A stretch of DNA of 64,000 bases from Poseidonibacter lekithochrous (GTDB taxonomy: Bacteria; Campylobacterota; Campylobacteria; Campylobacterales; Arcobacteraceae), in NCBI RefSeq assembly GCF_018861145.1, contig NZ_JAHKQT010000017.1:1-64000 (forward strand), in the 5' to 3' direction. Below are positions 7,654-17,435 of this stretch, one piece after another. How positions within the stretch are numbered: the stretch's first letter is position 1; each line of letters opens with the position of its first letter. The position numbers and the translations under genes were made by a program. The notes beneath the pieces were generated by a model. That model made no database searches. It saw only the letters and a list, made by a program, of their open reading frames with translations, and had not been told where the DNA came from.

Positions 7654-10494
7654 TTAAATATTTTTAGCTTTTGTACACTTGTTTATTAAGTAAAAAATTG
7701 AATTATAATCTAACCCAGAATGCTCAGACAATCCTATTTCACAAGTCTTTGAAGTTGAAAATGCATATTTTGCATTTTTAATACTTTTAGGTAAATCTCT
7801 TAATGCAGATTCATTTAGCTCAGGAAAATTAAATCCTCTATCTCCCGCAAACCCACAACATTTTACATCTGCTGGAACTATAACTTCTTTTGAACACATT
7901 GAAGCTAAAGTTTTAAACTTATCTTCAAGACCCATTTTTCTTGAACTACATGTTGTATGAATTGTAATTGCTTCATCAATTGGTGTAAATTCTAAGTCTT
8001 TTGATAAATAATCTAAGGCAAATTCAATTGGTTCATAAAGTTTTATATTGCTTTTGAATTTTTCAATCATTGTTTTTGTACAAGGACTCATATCACATAA
8101 TACTGGATATTCACCATTATTTGTAGCTTTAATTAAGGCCTTTTCAAGTTGTGTAGATTTAGTATTTCCAGCTTCATTAAACCCTTTTGATGAAAATGGC
8201 ATTCCACAACATAAATTTGGTAAATCTTCTGGGAAGATTATTTGGTAACCAGCTTTTTGCAATAATTCAACAGTTACATCAAATAATTGTTTTTCTTCAA
8301 CACTTATATCGCTCAATCCCATTGATCTATTTATACATGAGGGGAAATAAACTACTTTTTTATCTGAAACTTTTTGTTCAAAATTAGTATTTATAGTTGT
8401 TGGTTTTGGCAAGTTTGCATCCCATTTTGTAATTTTGCCTTTTGAAAATTCTCTCATTGTTGAAGTCACTGTTTCCATACTAGCTGTTCCTAAAAACTTA
8501 TGAACTACATTTGCACTTCCTAAACCAAATCTCATTCCTTTTAATGTTAGAGCGAAGTTATTTGCTACAAAGTTTGCAACTTTTTTAGCATTTGGACTTA
8601 TTTGTTCTGCTCTTAAGTGTTTAGTTAAGTTTCCCGTATCAATATTAACAGGACATGAAGATGAACACAAAGAACATGTAGCACAAGTTTCAATTCCATC
8701 ATATTGATATAGGTCTCTATACTCTTTAGCTTCAACTTCTCGTCCAAGTCTTTCTAGTCTTGATATTTCTCTATTTATAACAATTCTTTGTCTTGGTGTT
8801 AAAGTAAGGTCATTTGATGGACATGATGGTTCACAAAAACCACACTCTATACACTTATCAACTATTTCATTAGTTGCAGGCATTGATTTTAAATTTTTAA
8901 GATGAGCTTGGGCATCATCATTTATAATTACACCAGGGTTTAATAAGCCTTTTGGATCAAATAATGTTTTGATCTTTTTCATCATTACATATGCATCATT
9001 CCCCCATTCAACTTCAATAAATGCAGCCATATTTCGTCCTGTTCCATGCTCTGCTTTTAAAGAACCTTGATATTTAACTGCAACAGAATGAACAACATCA
9101 TTCATAAATTCATCATATCTTTTCACTTCTTTAGCATCTGAGAAATCTTGTGTAAATACAAAGTGGAAGTTTCCCTCTAAAGCATGTCCAAAGATTAATG
9201 CTTCAGTATAATTATGCTTTTTAAATAAATCTTGCAACTCTAAAGTTGCCTCTGCTAAGCACTCAATTGGATATGCAACATCTTCAATAATTACAGTTGT
9301 ACCTGTTTCTCTCACTGCTCCAACAGCAGGGAATAAACCTTTTCTAATTTTCCAATATAAAGTATATTCTGCAATATTTTTTGTAAAATATAATTCTCTT
9401 TTTAGTGTAAATTCTTCTAAAAGTTTCTCTATTTGTGAAGTTTGAATATCAAGTGCTTCATTAGAAATGGCTCTTGTTTCAATTAATAAAGCAGTAACAT
9501 TATCATCAAAATCTTTGATAAATTCTGGCATTGCTGGATCATTTTCAATACTTCTTAAAGCTGCTCTATCCATTAATTCAACTGCATCAACTGTGATAGT
9601 TTTTTCATCACGTGCAAGTTTTAATTTTGTAACAGCAGAACATGCCTCTTCAATATTGTTAAAGTAAATTAATGCACTTGCTTTATCTTTTAAATCTTCA
9701 ACTGTATAATATGTGATTTCCTCAATAAAGGCTAAAGTTCCTTCACTTCCTATAATTAAATGCTCTAAAATTTCAAACTCATCTTGAAAATCAATTAAGG
9801 CATTTAGAGAGTAACCACATGTATTTTTAATTTTAAATTTTCTTTGAATTTTTGCACGTAATTCTTCATTTTTTACTGTACTTTGTGCAAACTCTTTTAA
9901 ATCTTTTAAGAATTGCCCATGACTAATTTTAAATGCATTTTTGCTTATTTCACATGATGTATCTAACTTTGTTCCATCTGCAAAAATTAATTTCATTGAT
10001 TTTAAAGTTTTATAAGAATTTTGTGAAATACCACAACACATACCTGATGCATTATTTGCGGCAATTCCACCAATCATAGCGGCATTAATACTAGCTGGAT
10101 CTGGACCAATTTTCTTTGAATAAGGAGATAATAAATTGTTTACTTGTTGACCTGTAAGTGCTGGTTGTAGTGAGATATAACTCTTATCCTCTGATATTTT
10201 AAAGTCTGTAAATTTTCTTGATGTTACTATTAAAATTGAATCACTTATAGCTTGTCCAGAAAGTGATGTTCCAGCTGCTCTAAAAGTGATACTTAATTCT
10301 AATTCATTTGATAATTCTATAATATCTTGAACTTCTTTTGCCTTATCAGTTTTGATTACAATTTTTGGAATTAATCTATAAAATGAAGCATCTGTTCCAT
10401 AAGCTAAAGTATGTAACTTATCTGTAAAAATATTCTCTACTGGAATTTTTTTTGAAATTTGATTATAAAAATCTAGGTATTTGCTATCTAACAT
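7654..10494 (-). CDS. FAD- and Fe-S-binding D-lactate (2-hydroxyacid) dehydrogenase
   Basis: A 946-residue fusion of a GlcD/Dld-type flavoprotein with a GlpC-like iron-sulfur half. The N-terminal FAD_binding_4 domain has GTSLSGQ at residues 75-81 and IGGIAANNASGMCCG; the FAD-oxidase C-terminal domain follows, with IFGHALEGNFHF. Then come two 4Fe-4S motifs (CIECGFCEPSCPS and CATCSLCSSSCPV) and two CCG cysteine motifs (LCCGMPFSS, CCGFAGDRG). Such fusions oxidise D-lactate or a related 2-hydroxyacid and pass electrons to quinone through a membrane-associated partner. It lies at the end of the lut/TRAP gene set on the same strand. D-lactate is inferred from this context; glycolate is the main alternative. 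Confidence 0.88.
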   Translation of the reverse strand: MLDSKYLDFYNQISKKIPVENIFTDKLHTLAYGTDASFYRLIPKIVIKTDKAKEVQDIIELSNELELSITFRAAGTSLSGQAISDSILIVTSRKFTDFKISEDKSYISLQPALTGQQVNNLLSPYSKKIGPDPASINAAMIGGIAANNASGMCCGISQNSYKTLKSMKLIFADGTKLDTSCEISKNAFKISHGQFLKDLKEFAQSTVKNEELRAKIQRKFKIKNTCGYSLNALIDFQDEFEILEHLIIGSEGTLAFIEEITYYTVEDLKDKASALIYFNNIEEACSAVTKLKLARDEKTITVDAVELMDRAALRSIENDPAMPEFIKDFDDNVTALLIETRAISNEALDIQTSQIEKLLEEFTLKRELYFTKNIAEYTLYWKIRKGLFPAVGAVRETGTTVIIEDVAYPIECLAEATLELQDLFKKHNYTEALIFGHALEGNFHFVFTQDFSDAKEVKRYDEFMNDVVHSVAVKYQGSLKAEHGTGRNMAAFIEVEWGNDAYVMMKKIKTLFDPKGLLNPGVIINDDAQAHLKNLKSMPATNEIVDKCIECGFCEPSCPSNDLTLTPRQRIVINREISRLERLGREVEAKEYRDLYQYDGIETCATCSLCSSSCPVNIDTGNLTKHLRAEQISPNAKKVANFVANNFALTLKGMRFGLGSANVVHKFLGTASMETVTSTMREFSKGKITKWDANLPKPTTINTNFEQKVSDKKVVYFPSCINRSMGLSDISVEEKQLFDVTVELLQKAGYQIIFPEDLPNLCCGMPFSSKGFNEAGNTKSTQLEKALIKATNNGEYPVLCDMSPCTKTMIEKFKSNIKLYEPIEFALDYLSKDLEFTPIDEAITIHTTCSSRKMGLEDKFKTLASMCSKEVIVPADVKCCGFAGDRGFNFPELNESALRDLPKSIKNAKYAFSTSKTCEIGLSEHSGLDYNSIFYLINKCTKAKNI

Positions 10495-10555
10495 TTTGAG
10501 TCCTTTTATTTTTTCATTATATTTTGTTTTATATTATTTTAAAAAAGGATGCTTC

Positions 10556-10672
10556 TTACTCTAGTCGTGGAACTGTATATATTCTTTGTTGAGGATCGTA
10601 TATAAAAGCAAACATTTTATCTTTGCTTTTATATACAATATTTGTGGGTAGTTTTTTTATTAATAAATTCAT
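10556..10672 (-). CDS. Small 38-residue protein, function unknown
   Basis: A short reading frame starts with MNLLIKKLPTNIVYKSK and ends in PRLE. GGGAAATATCCTATG provides a weak ribosome-binding site. Codon choice looks like neighbouring genes and it fills an otherwise empty gap between dctM and the D-lactate dehydrogenase gene on the same strand. It is hydrophilic, basic and tyrosine-rich (FAFIYDPQQRIYTV), with no signal peptide or membrane segment. I do not recognise the family. It could be spurious. Confidence 0.45.
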   Translation of the reverse strand: MNLLIKKLPTNIVYKSKDKMFAFIYDPQQRIYTVPRLE

Positions 10673-10689
10673 AGGATATTTCCCTTTTT

Positions 10690-10715
10690 AAGTAAAAGGG
10701 AAACCCCTTTTACTT
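10690..10715 (-). terminator. Hairpin after dctM
   Basis: The 11-bp stem AAGTAAAAGGG / CCCTTTTACTT with a 4-base loop lies just downstream of dctM. T-rich flanks occur on both strands. It could terminate the TRAP operon or attenuate read-through into the small gene and the dehydrogenase gene. Confidence 0.55.
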
Positions 10716-10728
10716 TTAAATACTATTC

Positions 10729-12090
10729 TTAAAGGCTTGGATTAATTCCAAAGAATTCTGGATAGAAAGCAATTAACATTAAGACTACAATTTGAATTGC
10801 AATAAATGGTAATACACCTTTATAAATTTGAATAGTTCTTACAGTTGAAGGAACTACCCCTTTTAAATAGAAAAGGGAGAATCCAAACGGTGGCGTTAAG
10901 AATGACGTTTGTAAGTTCATTGCAATTAAAATAGCAAACCAAACAGGATTGATATCTAAGTTCATTGCAATTGGAACTAAAATTGGAACAATAATATATG
11001 AAATCTCAACAAAGTCAATAAAGAATCCTAATACAAGAATTGCTAACATTGTAAAGATAATGAATCCCCATTTCTCATCACCTGGTAAACTCATCATAAA
11101 GTGTTCAACTATTTCATCTCCACCAGTATAAGTAAATACCATTGAGAATGCAGTTGCACCAATTAAGATACCAAATACCATAGATGTAATTTTAACAGAT
11201 TCTAGTGATGCTTCTTTAATCATTCCAATTGAAAATGTTCTATATAAAATAGCTAATCCAACTGCTCCTAAACACCCTACTGCTGATGATTCAGTTGGTG
11301 TTGCAACACCTGCAAAAATTGAACCAAGTACTAATAAAATTAATGTAAGTGAAGGAATAATATCGATTAAAGCTCGTACAACTTGTTTACCTTTTGAACC
11401 ACGTGATGCATCTGCTGGAATTGCAGGAGCCATATCTTTATTAAAAAATGATATTATAACTATATATAATATATATGCACCAACAAGTGCAAGTCCTGGT
11501 CCAATTGCAGCTTTGAATAAATCTCCAACAGGAACTTGAAATACATCTCCTAAGATAATTAAAACAATTGAAGGCGGAATAATTTGCCCCAGTGTTCCAG
11601 AAGCACAAATTGTACCACATGCTAAGGGTACGTTATAATTGTATTTCATCATAACTGGAAGTGAGATTACACCCATTGCAACAACAGAAGCACCAACAAC
11701 ACCAGTTGAAGCTGCAAGTAATGCACCAACTAGTACAGTTGAAATGGCAACTCCACCTCTAATTTCACCAAATAAGAATCCCATAGATTCTAAAAGTCTT
11801 TCCGCTAAACCTGTTTTTTGTAAAACAATACCCATGAAAATAAACATAGGAACTGCCATTAAAATTGTATTTTGCATTATTGACATAATTCTAAATGGCA
11901 TAAAGTCAAACATTAGTAGACCTTCTTCAAAACCATCTATTAAAGCTACATCAATACCATCATCAAAACCAATTTCGATAATACCAGCAATAATACCAAA
12001 TAAAACAGATACCGCTGCAAATGTAAATGCTACAGGAAAACCAAATAGTAGCATTATCAGCGCAGCAAAAAACATTACTATACCAACCAT
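10729..12090 (-). CDS. dctM: TRAP transporter large permease DctM
   Basis: The large membrane subunit of a tripartite ATP-independent periplasmic transporter, which drives uptake with the sodium gradient. Its 453 residues form about twelve or more hydrophobic segments, with family motifs FIFMGIVLQKTGLAERLL, GASVVAMGVISLPVMMKYNYN and GQIIPPSIVLIILGD. Its ATG overlaps the stop of dctQ by one base (TAATG). Together with dctQ and dctP it forms a complete importer in the lactate locus. The DctP relatives suggest a monocarboxylate such as lactate rather than a C4-dicarboxylate. Confidence 0.93.
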   Translation of the reverse strand: MVGIVMFFAALIMLLFGFPVAFTFAAVSVLFGIIAGIIEIGFDDGIDVALIDGFEEGLLMFDFMPFRIMSIMQNTILMAVPMFIFMGIVLQKTGLAERLLESMGFLFGEIRGGVAISTVLVGALLAASTGVVGASVVAMGVISLPVMMKYNYNVPLACGTICASGTLGQIIPPSIVLIILGDVFQVPVGDLFKAAIGPGLALVGAYILYIVIISFFNKDMAPAIPADASRGSKGKQVVRALIDIIPSLTLILLVLGSIFAGVATPTESSAVGCLGAVGLAILYRTFSIGMIKEASLESVKITSMVFGILIGATAFSMVFTYTGGDEIVEHFMMSLPGDEKWGFIIFTMLAILVLGFFIDFVEISYIIVPILVPIAMNLDINPVWFAILIAMNLQTSFLTPPFGFSLFYLKGVVPSTVRTIQIYKGVLPFIAIQIVVLMLIAFYPEFFGINPSL

Positions 12091-12683
12091 TATTTATCTC
12101 CCTTATGTAATCTTTCTTCAGATTTATGTACATCATTTACGATGATATCAATTTCACCATTTACCATATGAGGAGCAACTGGATGAAGTCCTTTAAATAC
12201 ATTTAAATTTTTGATAAAAAATCCAATTGATGTAATTATAAGTAAGAAAAATGATAAAGGGATAAGTGATTTTACTAACCATCTGTTTGTTAATCCCCCT
12301 GGATCTCCACTTTGTTCATTTGATTGATAAGCTTCTATAACATAATCTATAGAACCAAAACCAATTAGTAAAGCAATAGGTAAAATAAAGAATACAACAC
12401 CAAGCATATTAATAATTGCTTTTCTCTTATCGCTTAATGTATCGTATATTAAATCCACTCTAACGTGACCATCTTCTTTTAATGTATATGAGATACCTAA
12501 AAGTATAATAACAGAAAACAAGTGCCATTCCATCTCTTGCATAGCAATACTTCCTGATCTAAAGAAGTATCTCATAATTACATCATAAAATACGTTTAAT
12601 ATCATAAGTACCATTACTATTGCAGTAATATATCCTATGATATTGGCAAATTTATCAAAACCTTTTTCTAGTTTTAACAGCAT
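12090..12683 (-). CDS. dctQ: TRAP transporter small permease DctQ
   Basis: The small membrane subunit of the TRAP importer, 197 residues, with four hydrophobic segments and the family feature MRYFFRSGSIAMQEMEWHLF (charged residues between helices). I place the start at 12683, where AAGGATTTTTATG gives a good ribosome-binding site; the alternative ATG at 12704 adds seven residues with no clear site. A fairly long, soluble C-terminal tail follows the last helix. Translationally coupled to dctM. Confidence 0.88.
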   Translation of the reverse strand: MLLKLEKGFDKFANIIGYITAIVMVLMILNVFYDVIMRYFFRSGSIAMQEMEWHLFSVIILLGISYTLKEDGHVRVDLIYDTLSDKRKAIINMLGVVFFILPIALLIGFGSIDYVIEAYQSNEQSGDPGGLTNRWLVKSLIPLSFFLLIITSIGFFIKNLNVFKGLHPVAPHMVNGEIDIIVNDVHKSEERLHKGDK

Positions 12684-12765
12684 AAAAATCCTTTTGAAGT
12701 TCAATAAGTCGAATAAATATAATCAAGTTATATATTTATAACACTTATTTTTAAATTATAGAGTG

Positions 12766-12796
12766 ATTTAACCCCCCCCCACATGGAGGGTTAAAT
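12766..12796 (-). repeat. Intercistronic hairpin with a nine-base C/G tract between dctP and dctQ
   Basis: In the minus transcript, ATTTAACCCTCC can pair with GGGGGGTTAAAT (12 bp, one G-U), using six residues of a G9 run (C9 on plus at 12772-12780). No U-tract follows. The position between the binding-protein gene and the membrane-subunit genes suggests mRNA stabilisation or partial termination to keep DctP in excess. The homopolymer is a candidate for replication slippage. Confidence 0.65.
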
Positions 12797-12818
12797 TTTC
12801 GACATTATAGTATATTTC

Positions 12819-13892
12819 TTATAAGTTGTCTTTTAAGTATAAGTAATCAGACATTTTAGTCCATTCTCTAGCTTTCTTTTGGTAAGCAGCTTGTGAATCT
12901 AAAATTTCTTTTAATAATGGTTGATTTTTAGTTTTTTCAACAATTAATTCTTTGTTTGTTTTCTTTAAAGCATCCATAACTTTTTTTGGAAAAGTTTTAA
13001 CTTTAATATTTGGATTTTCTTTTTCCATTTTTGCCCATGCTTCAGAACTCATGTGGTAATTTTGAATATACATATCATATGCAGACACTCTCATAGCTGT
13101 AATTAAGATTGTCTGTAAATTTTTTGGTAATTTGTTAAATTTTCTTTCATTAACAAGATATTGTAAATCTAAACCTGGTTCGTGCCATCCAGTGTAATAG
13201 TATGGAGCAATTTTATTGAATCCCATTTTGATGTCCATTCCAGGGCCAACCCATTCAAGTGCATCAATAGTACCTCTCTCAAGTGATGTATATAATTCAC
13301 CTGGAGCAATATTTGTAACTGAAAGACCTAATTTTGCCATGATTTCACCTGCAAATCCAGGGATTCTCATTTTAAGACCTTTTAGATCATCAACAGAATT
13401 AATTTCTTTTCTGAACCATCCACCCATTTGGTTTCCAGTACTTCCCCCAGGGAATGATAAAACTTTATGTTTTTTGTAAACTTTTTTCATTAAATCCATA
13501 CCACCACCATGGTAGAACCATGCATATTGTTCAGGTGTAGTCATACCAAATGGCATTGTACTAAATGGCATAGTGTTTATATCTTTACCTTTCCAATAAT
13601 ATGATGCTGAGTGACCCATATCATATTGACCACCTTTAACCATATCTAATACACCAAAGGCAGCTTTATGTTTATTAGAAGCGTCAACTCTAATTTGTAA
13701 TTGTCCATTTGACATTTCTTCTACCATTTTTGCCATATTTGTTGGTGCATCAAAGAATGGGCTTAATGTTGAACCCCAAGTAGTAGCAAGCTTCCATTTG
13801 TAAACTTTATCTTTTGCCATTGCTGCTGTACTTAGTCCTGCAATTAGTGCAGAAGTAAGAAGTAGTTTTGTCGTTGTTTTTAACATCATCAT
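12819..13892 (-). CDS. dctP: TRAP solute-binding protein DctP (lactate/2-oxoacid type)
   Basis: A periplasmic binding protein of 357 residues with a signal peptide ending at STAAMA and a mature part starting KDKVYKWKLATTWG. The ligand-gating block with the conserved arginine (LKGLKMRIPGFAGEI) and DALEWVGPGMDIKMGF belong to the DctP branch annotated as mannitol/chloroaromatic-type, which includes the calcium-lactate protein of Thermus and the 2-oxoacid protein TakP. AAGGAGAAA precedes three consecutive ATG codons. It is followed by dctQM and preceded by a two-component system and lutABC, so lactate is the likely ligand. Confidence 0.9.
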   Translation of the reverse strand: MMMLKTTTKLLLTSALIAGLSTAAMAKDKVYKWKLATTWGSTLSPFFDAPTNMAKMVEEMSNGQLQIRVDASNKHKAAFGVLDMVKGGQYDMGHSASYYWKGKDINTMPFSTMPFGMTTPEQYAWFYHGGGMDLMKKVYKKHKVLSFPGGSTGNQMGGWFRKEINSVDDLKGLKMRIPGFAGEIMAKLGLSVTNIAPGELYTSLERGTIDALEWVGPGMDIKMGFNKIAPYYYTGWHEPGLDLQYLVNERKFNKLPKNLQTILITAMRVSAYDMYIQNYHMSSEAWAKMEKENPNIKVKTFPKKVMDALKKTNKELIVEKTKNQPLLKEILDSQAAYQKKAREWTKMSDYLYLKDNL

Positions 13893-13973
13893 TTTCTCCT
13901 TAGATTTGTTATTATTAATTCTAACTACTAGAAATGAAAATCATATGATATTTTCAATGATATTATGTAAATT

Positions 13974-14618
13974 TTACTTTGTTTTAAAAATATACCCAGT
14001 ATCTACAACAGTTTGAATATAATCTTCAATTAAAGTCTTTCTTAGACGTCTTATTAAACTTCTAATTGATTCTAAAGAAGCAAACTTTCCTTCCCAAACG
14101 TAATTTTCAATTGCTTCATATGATAAAACTTGATTTCTTTTAGTTAAAAAGAGATTCATAAGTAGTCTTTCTTTTTTAGTAAGTCTTTGCTCTTTTTTAT
14201 TTATTACAAGTAAAGATGATTTATAATCAAAGTGGCAATCTTTATCAAAATGAATTAAATCGTCTTGTATTTTGCACAATTTTTCTATTTTTATTTCTAA
14301 CTCATCTATAAAAAATGGTTTTTTTAAATAATCATTACATCCAAAGTCATATGATTGTTTAATATCATCAAGTTCTACACTTGCAGATATTATAATTACA
14401 GGTATTTCATCATAATATTCTCTAATTTTTTTTAATATTTTAATTCCATCAATATTCGGGACATTTATATCTAAAATAAAACAGCTGAATCCATCACCAA
14501 TTTTTTCAATTGCATCTGATCCATCTATACATGATTCAACTTTATAACCTTTTATCTTTAATCTTTTTGTAATTGTGTCATTTAATTTTTTATTATCTTC
14601 TAAAAGTAAAATCTTCAT
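13974..14618 (-). CDS. OmpR/PhoB-family response regulator (lactate locus)
   Basis: A 214-residue regulator with a receiver domain (phosphoacceptor Asp50 in FILDINVPN, conserved Lys in YLKKPF) and a C-terminal winged-helix DNA-binding domain ending TVVDTGYIFKTK. It starts two bases after the stop of the sensor kinase gene and lies upstream of dctP, so it probably controls the TRAP genes and perhaps lut and the D-lactate dehydrogenase. It is clearly paralogous to the two other regulators in the window. Confidence 0.9.
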   Translation of the reverse strand: MKILLLEDNKKLNDTITKRLKIKGYKVESCIDGSDAIEKIGDGFSCFILDINVPNIDGIKILKKIREYYDEIPVIIISASVELDDIKQSYDFGCNDYLKKPFFIDELEIKIEKLCKIQDDLIHFDKDCHFDYKSSLLVINKKEQRLTKKERLLMNLFLTKRNQVLSYEAIENYVWEGKFASLESIRSLIRRLRKTLIEDYIQTVVDTGYIFKTK

Positions 14619-14620
14619 TT

Positions 14621-16822
14621 TTAAAGCCTTTTATGAGGTAATTTTATTGAGAATATTACCTTTTCATCATCATTACGTACAGTAATAGTTCCTCTCATCT
14701 TATCTTCTATAATTACCTTAGCCATATAAAGACCTAATCCCGTTCCATTTGTTTTTGTTGTAAAATATGGTTGAAAAATAGAATGTATAATCTGTTCATC
14801 TATCTTCCCTGCATCATCACTTATTTCAATTGTATTATAATTAACACATCTTTGAATAGTAATATCAATATTACCTTTTTGATTATCATCCAATTGTTTT
14901 TCAATGATTTTATTTTTTGCATTATTAATTAAGTTTAATAGTACTTGTTTAAACTCATTTTCATAACCGTAAATAAGAAGTTCTTCATTTTCATTTTTAT
15001 AATTAAAACTCATTTTTATATTGGAGTAAAATACTTGTTTCCCTATTATTTCATTAATATCATTCAATGATTTTGAAATAGAAAATAGTCTTTTTTTTGT
15101 AGATGGTTTTAAAAAGTTTCTAAAATCATTTAATGTCCTAGACATATATTGAATTTGAACCATTGAATCTTTTACAAAATCATTTACTTCCATATCTTGT
15201 AATTCATTTAGTAAATATGAAGTTTGAATATCTTGAACTAATGCAGATAATTCTACTAATGGTTCATTCCATTGATGTGCAATTGCAGCTATCATATCAC
15301 CCATTTCAGCTAGTTTACTTTGTTGTATTAAAAATTGTTTTTGTTGAACACGTTCTGTAATATCATCCATAATACAAACAATCCCACCAACTGTTCCATC
15401 AATATTTTTATAAACTGCTTTATTTAAAATAATATGTTTCATTTGATTTGTGACTGTATAAAAAGTGAATTCTGAAGTGGATGTAGAAAAAGTCTTTAGT
15501 AATTCTTTATCAATAATTGTATTTTTGGATGCTACTTCATTTGTAAAAAAGTCAAAGGCTGTTTTACCTATAACATTATTTCTTTCTTCATTTACTAAGT
15601 TTGCAAAAGCTAAGTTACATCCTAAAAACTTACCATCAATATTTTTATAATAAATAGGATTTGGGATAGTATCAAGTAGTACTTTATCAAACTCTAGTCT
15701 ATTAGATAAGGCTAGTTCAACTTTTAATCTTCTTTGAATATTTGCTCTTAAAGTAATTACAATAATACTTAAAACCATAATAATAACTATGGCTAAAATA
15801 AGAATTTTTGTTGCTTCTTTATATTGTGAGCTTGGTTCATTTATTATAATATAATCATCAAGATGTTTTGTAAGATCTATATTAAATCTCTCAAGTTCAT
15901 TGTTATCAAAGATGTATTCATTTGGAGATTTATCTATGATTGGTATTTCAGATATTTTTTTACCTTTTAAAAGATCAATAGCCATCTTTGAAACAGCTTC
16001 ACCTTGTCCTATTGCAGAAGTTAATAATCCTCCAACCATTCCATTATTTAAATAAAAATCCCAAAGACCATAAATAGGTACATTACTAACTTTTCTTATT
16101 TCTCTAAACCCTTGTTTATAGGTAAAATACTTTCCTGTCGTATCTTTAAATAACAATACAAATAAAATTGCTGTGTCATCTCCTAGTGTTGAAACTTTTT
16201 TTGTAATTTCATTTATTTCTAGGTTATCAATATATTCTATTTCAAACTCTTTTTTATACTTTTTAATAATTGGTCTTAAGTCTCTTTTTACAGCATAACC
16301 TGTTCTAGAAGTATCATTTATGATGAGTAGTTTTTTTAAGTTTGGATGTAAGTCTTTTATTAGTTCAAAGTTTTTTTCTAAGTCTACTTGTTCAACAACA
16401 CCTGTCATATATTTTTTCATATAATTTTGTTCTAAAAAAGCTTTATCAAAATTATTTATTCCACAAAAAAGAATAGGCAAATTTTCAAATAAATAAGTAT
16501 GATAATTAATAACAAATTCAAAGGCATTGTTATCACTAACAATTACTAAGTCAAAGTTTCTTTTTTTGAATTGTTGTTTATAAAGTCTTGCTAATTGATC
16601 AATATAGCTAGGATCTGCAACCCTCTTTGTATCCATGTATACAGTGGTTAATTCAATATTCTCAGAACCTATTGATTCTTCAAAATTCTTTTCGATAGTT
16701 TTAGAAATATCATCACTCCAAATATATCCTTTATGATACGAGTGAAGTAATAATACTTCTTTTGGTTTATTTGCAAAAAGAAATGTAATAAAAAGTAAGC
16801 TAAATAGTATTATTTTTTTCAT
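14621..16822 (-). CDS. Sensor histidine kinase with ABC-type periplasmic sensing domain and PAS domain
   Basis: A 733-residue sensor: signal peptide/anchor at 1-17, a periplasmic domain of the ABC substrate-binding-like type at about 20-330 (KEVLLLHSYHKGYIWSDDI), a transmembrane helix near 342-362, a PAS domain near 375-495, a phosphoacceptor region with His516 in IAHQWNEPL, and an ATPase domain with NLINNAKNKI and GTGLGLYMAK. The usual D-x-G-x-G box is degenerate (SDDAGKI). It lies 25 bases downstream of lutC and just ahead of its regulator, so it probably senses a lactate-related signal. That ligand is inference. Confidence 0.88.
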   Translation of the reverse strand: MKKIILFSLLFITFLFANKPKEVLLLHSYHKGYIWSDDISKTIEKNFEESIGSENIELTTVYMDTKRVADPSYIDQLARLYKQQFKKRNFDLVIVSDNNAFEFVINYHTYLFENLPILFCGINNFDKAFLEQNYMKKYMTGVVEQVDLEKNFELIKDLHPNLKKLLIINDTSRTGYAVKRDLRPIIKKYKKEFEIEYIDNLEINEITKKVSTLGDDTAILFVLLFKDTTGKYFTYKQGFREIRKVSNVPIYGLWDFYLNNGMVGGLLTSAIGQGEAVSKMAIDLLKGKKISEIPIIDKSPNEYIFDNNELERFNIDLTKHLDDYIIINEPSSQYKEATKILILAIVIIMVLSIIVITLRANIQRRLKVELALSNRLEFDKVLLDTIPNPIYYKNIDGKFLGCNLAFANLVNEERNNVIGKTAFDFFTNEVASKNTIIDKELLKTFSTSTSEFTFYTVTNQMKHIILNKAVYKNIDGTVGGIVCIMDDITERVQQKQFLIQQSKLAEMGDMIAAIAHQWNEPLVELSALVQDIQTSYLLNELQDMEVNDFVKDSMVQIQYMSRTLNDFRNFLKPSTKKRLFSISKSLNDINEIIGKQVFYSNIKMSFNYKNENEELLIYGYENEFKQVLLNLINNAKNKIIEKQLDDNQKGNIDITIQRCVNYNTIEISDDAGKIDEQIIHSIFQPYFTTKTNGTGLGLYMAKVIIEDKMRGTITVRNDDEKVIFSIKLPHKRL

Positions 16823-16847
16823 ATAAATCCTCTATTTAGCCATTATA

Positions 16848-17435
16848 TCAAGATTTAGTAAAAATTACATAACCAGATTTTGGTCCATGTGCTCCAATAA
16901 CTAAAGATTGTTCAATATCTGCAGTTTTTGAAGGACCTGAAATAAATACTCCATAACCACCATTTTCGAAATTTATTTTCTCATATGCTTGATGCATATT
17001 TGAAACAATTTCTTTTTCATCAATTACTATTACAATATTTTGTGCAATAAAATATAAAGATCTATGTCTATTATCTTCATTTCTCATCCAAATAGCACCA
17101 TTTTCTGCAACAGCAAAATTTCCTTTTACTACAGCTACATCAATATTTCTTAGATTATGAGGATCTTCTTCTTTATTTGAATCGAAGTTTCCTAAAGTAA
17201 AACCTTCCACATTTGAAGATATTATTTTCTCATCTTTATATAGATTTTGTACTGTTTTATCTAAGTCTTTTTTATCAATTTTTAAAGCTTTTCCCCCTAC
17301 ACTTTCAATCATAGTAGAAAACTTTTCAAACTTATCTTCAAAAGTTATCCCAAAGTTTTCATAAGAAGGTAGTTCACTATCTATAACTACATTATTCTTT
17401 TTGATGTTTTCTAATATTTTTTCTTTACTAGTCAT
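16848..17435 (-). CDS. lutC: Lactate utilization protein C
   Basis: A 195-residue LUD-domain protein, the third subunit of the LutABC iron-sulfur L-lactate dehydrogenase complex that oxidises L-lactate to pyruvate. Visible family features are EGFTLGNFDSN, VVKGNFAVAENGAIWM and the C-terminal ISGPSKTADIEQSLVIGAHG. It overlaps lutB by 8 bases. Order lutA-lutB-lutC matches Bacillus and other Campylobacterota, where the operon supports growth on L-lactate. Confidence 0.93.
   Translation of the reverse strand: MTSKEKILENIKKNNVVIDSELPSYENFGITFEDKFEKFSTMIESVGGKALKIDKKDLDKTVQNLYKDEKIISSNVEGFTLGNFDSNKEEDPHNLRNIDVAVVKGNFAVAENGAIWMRNEDNRHRSLYFIAQNIVIVIDEKEIVSNMHQAYEKINFENGGYGVFISGPSKTADIEQSLVIGAHGPKSGYVIFTKS

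Noticed and set aside
11639-12145. 168-codon plus-strand open frame opposite dctM/dctQ
   Set aside because: Antisense shadow of a well-supported permease gene; Ile/Pro/Thr-rich composition without family features.
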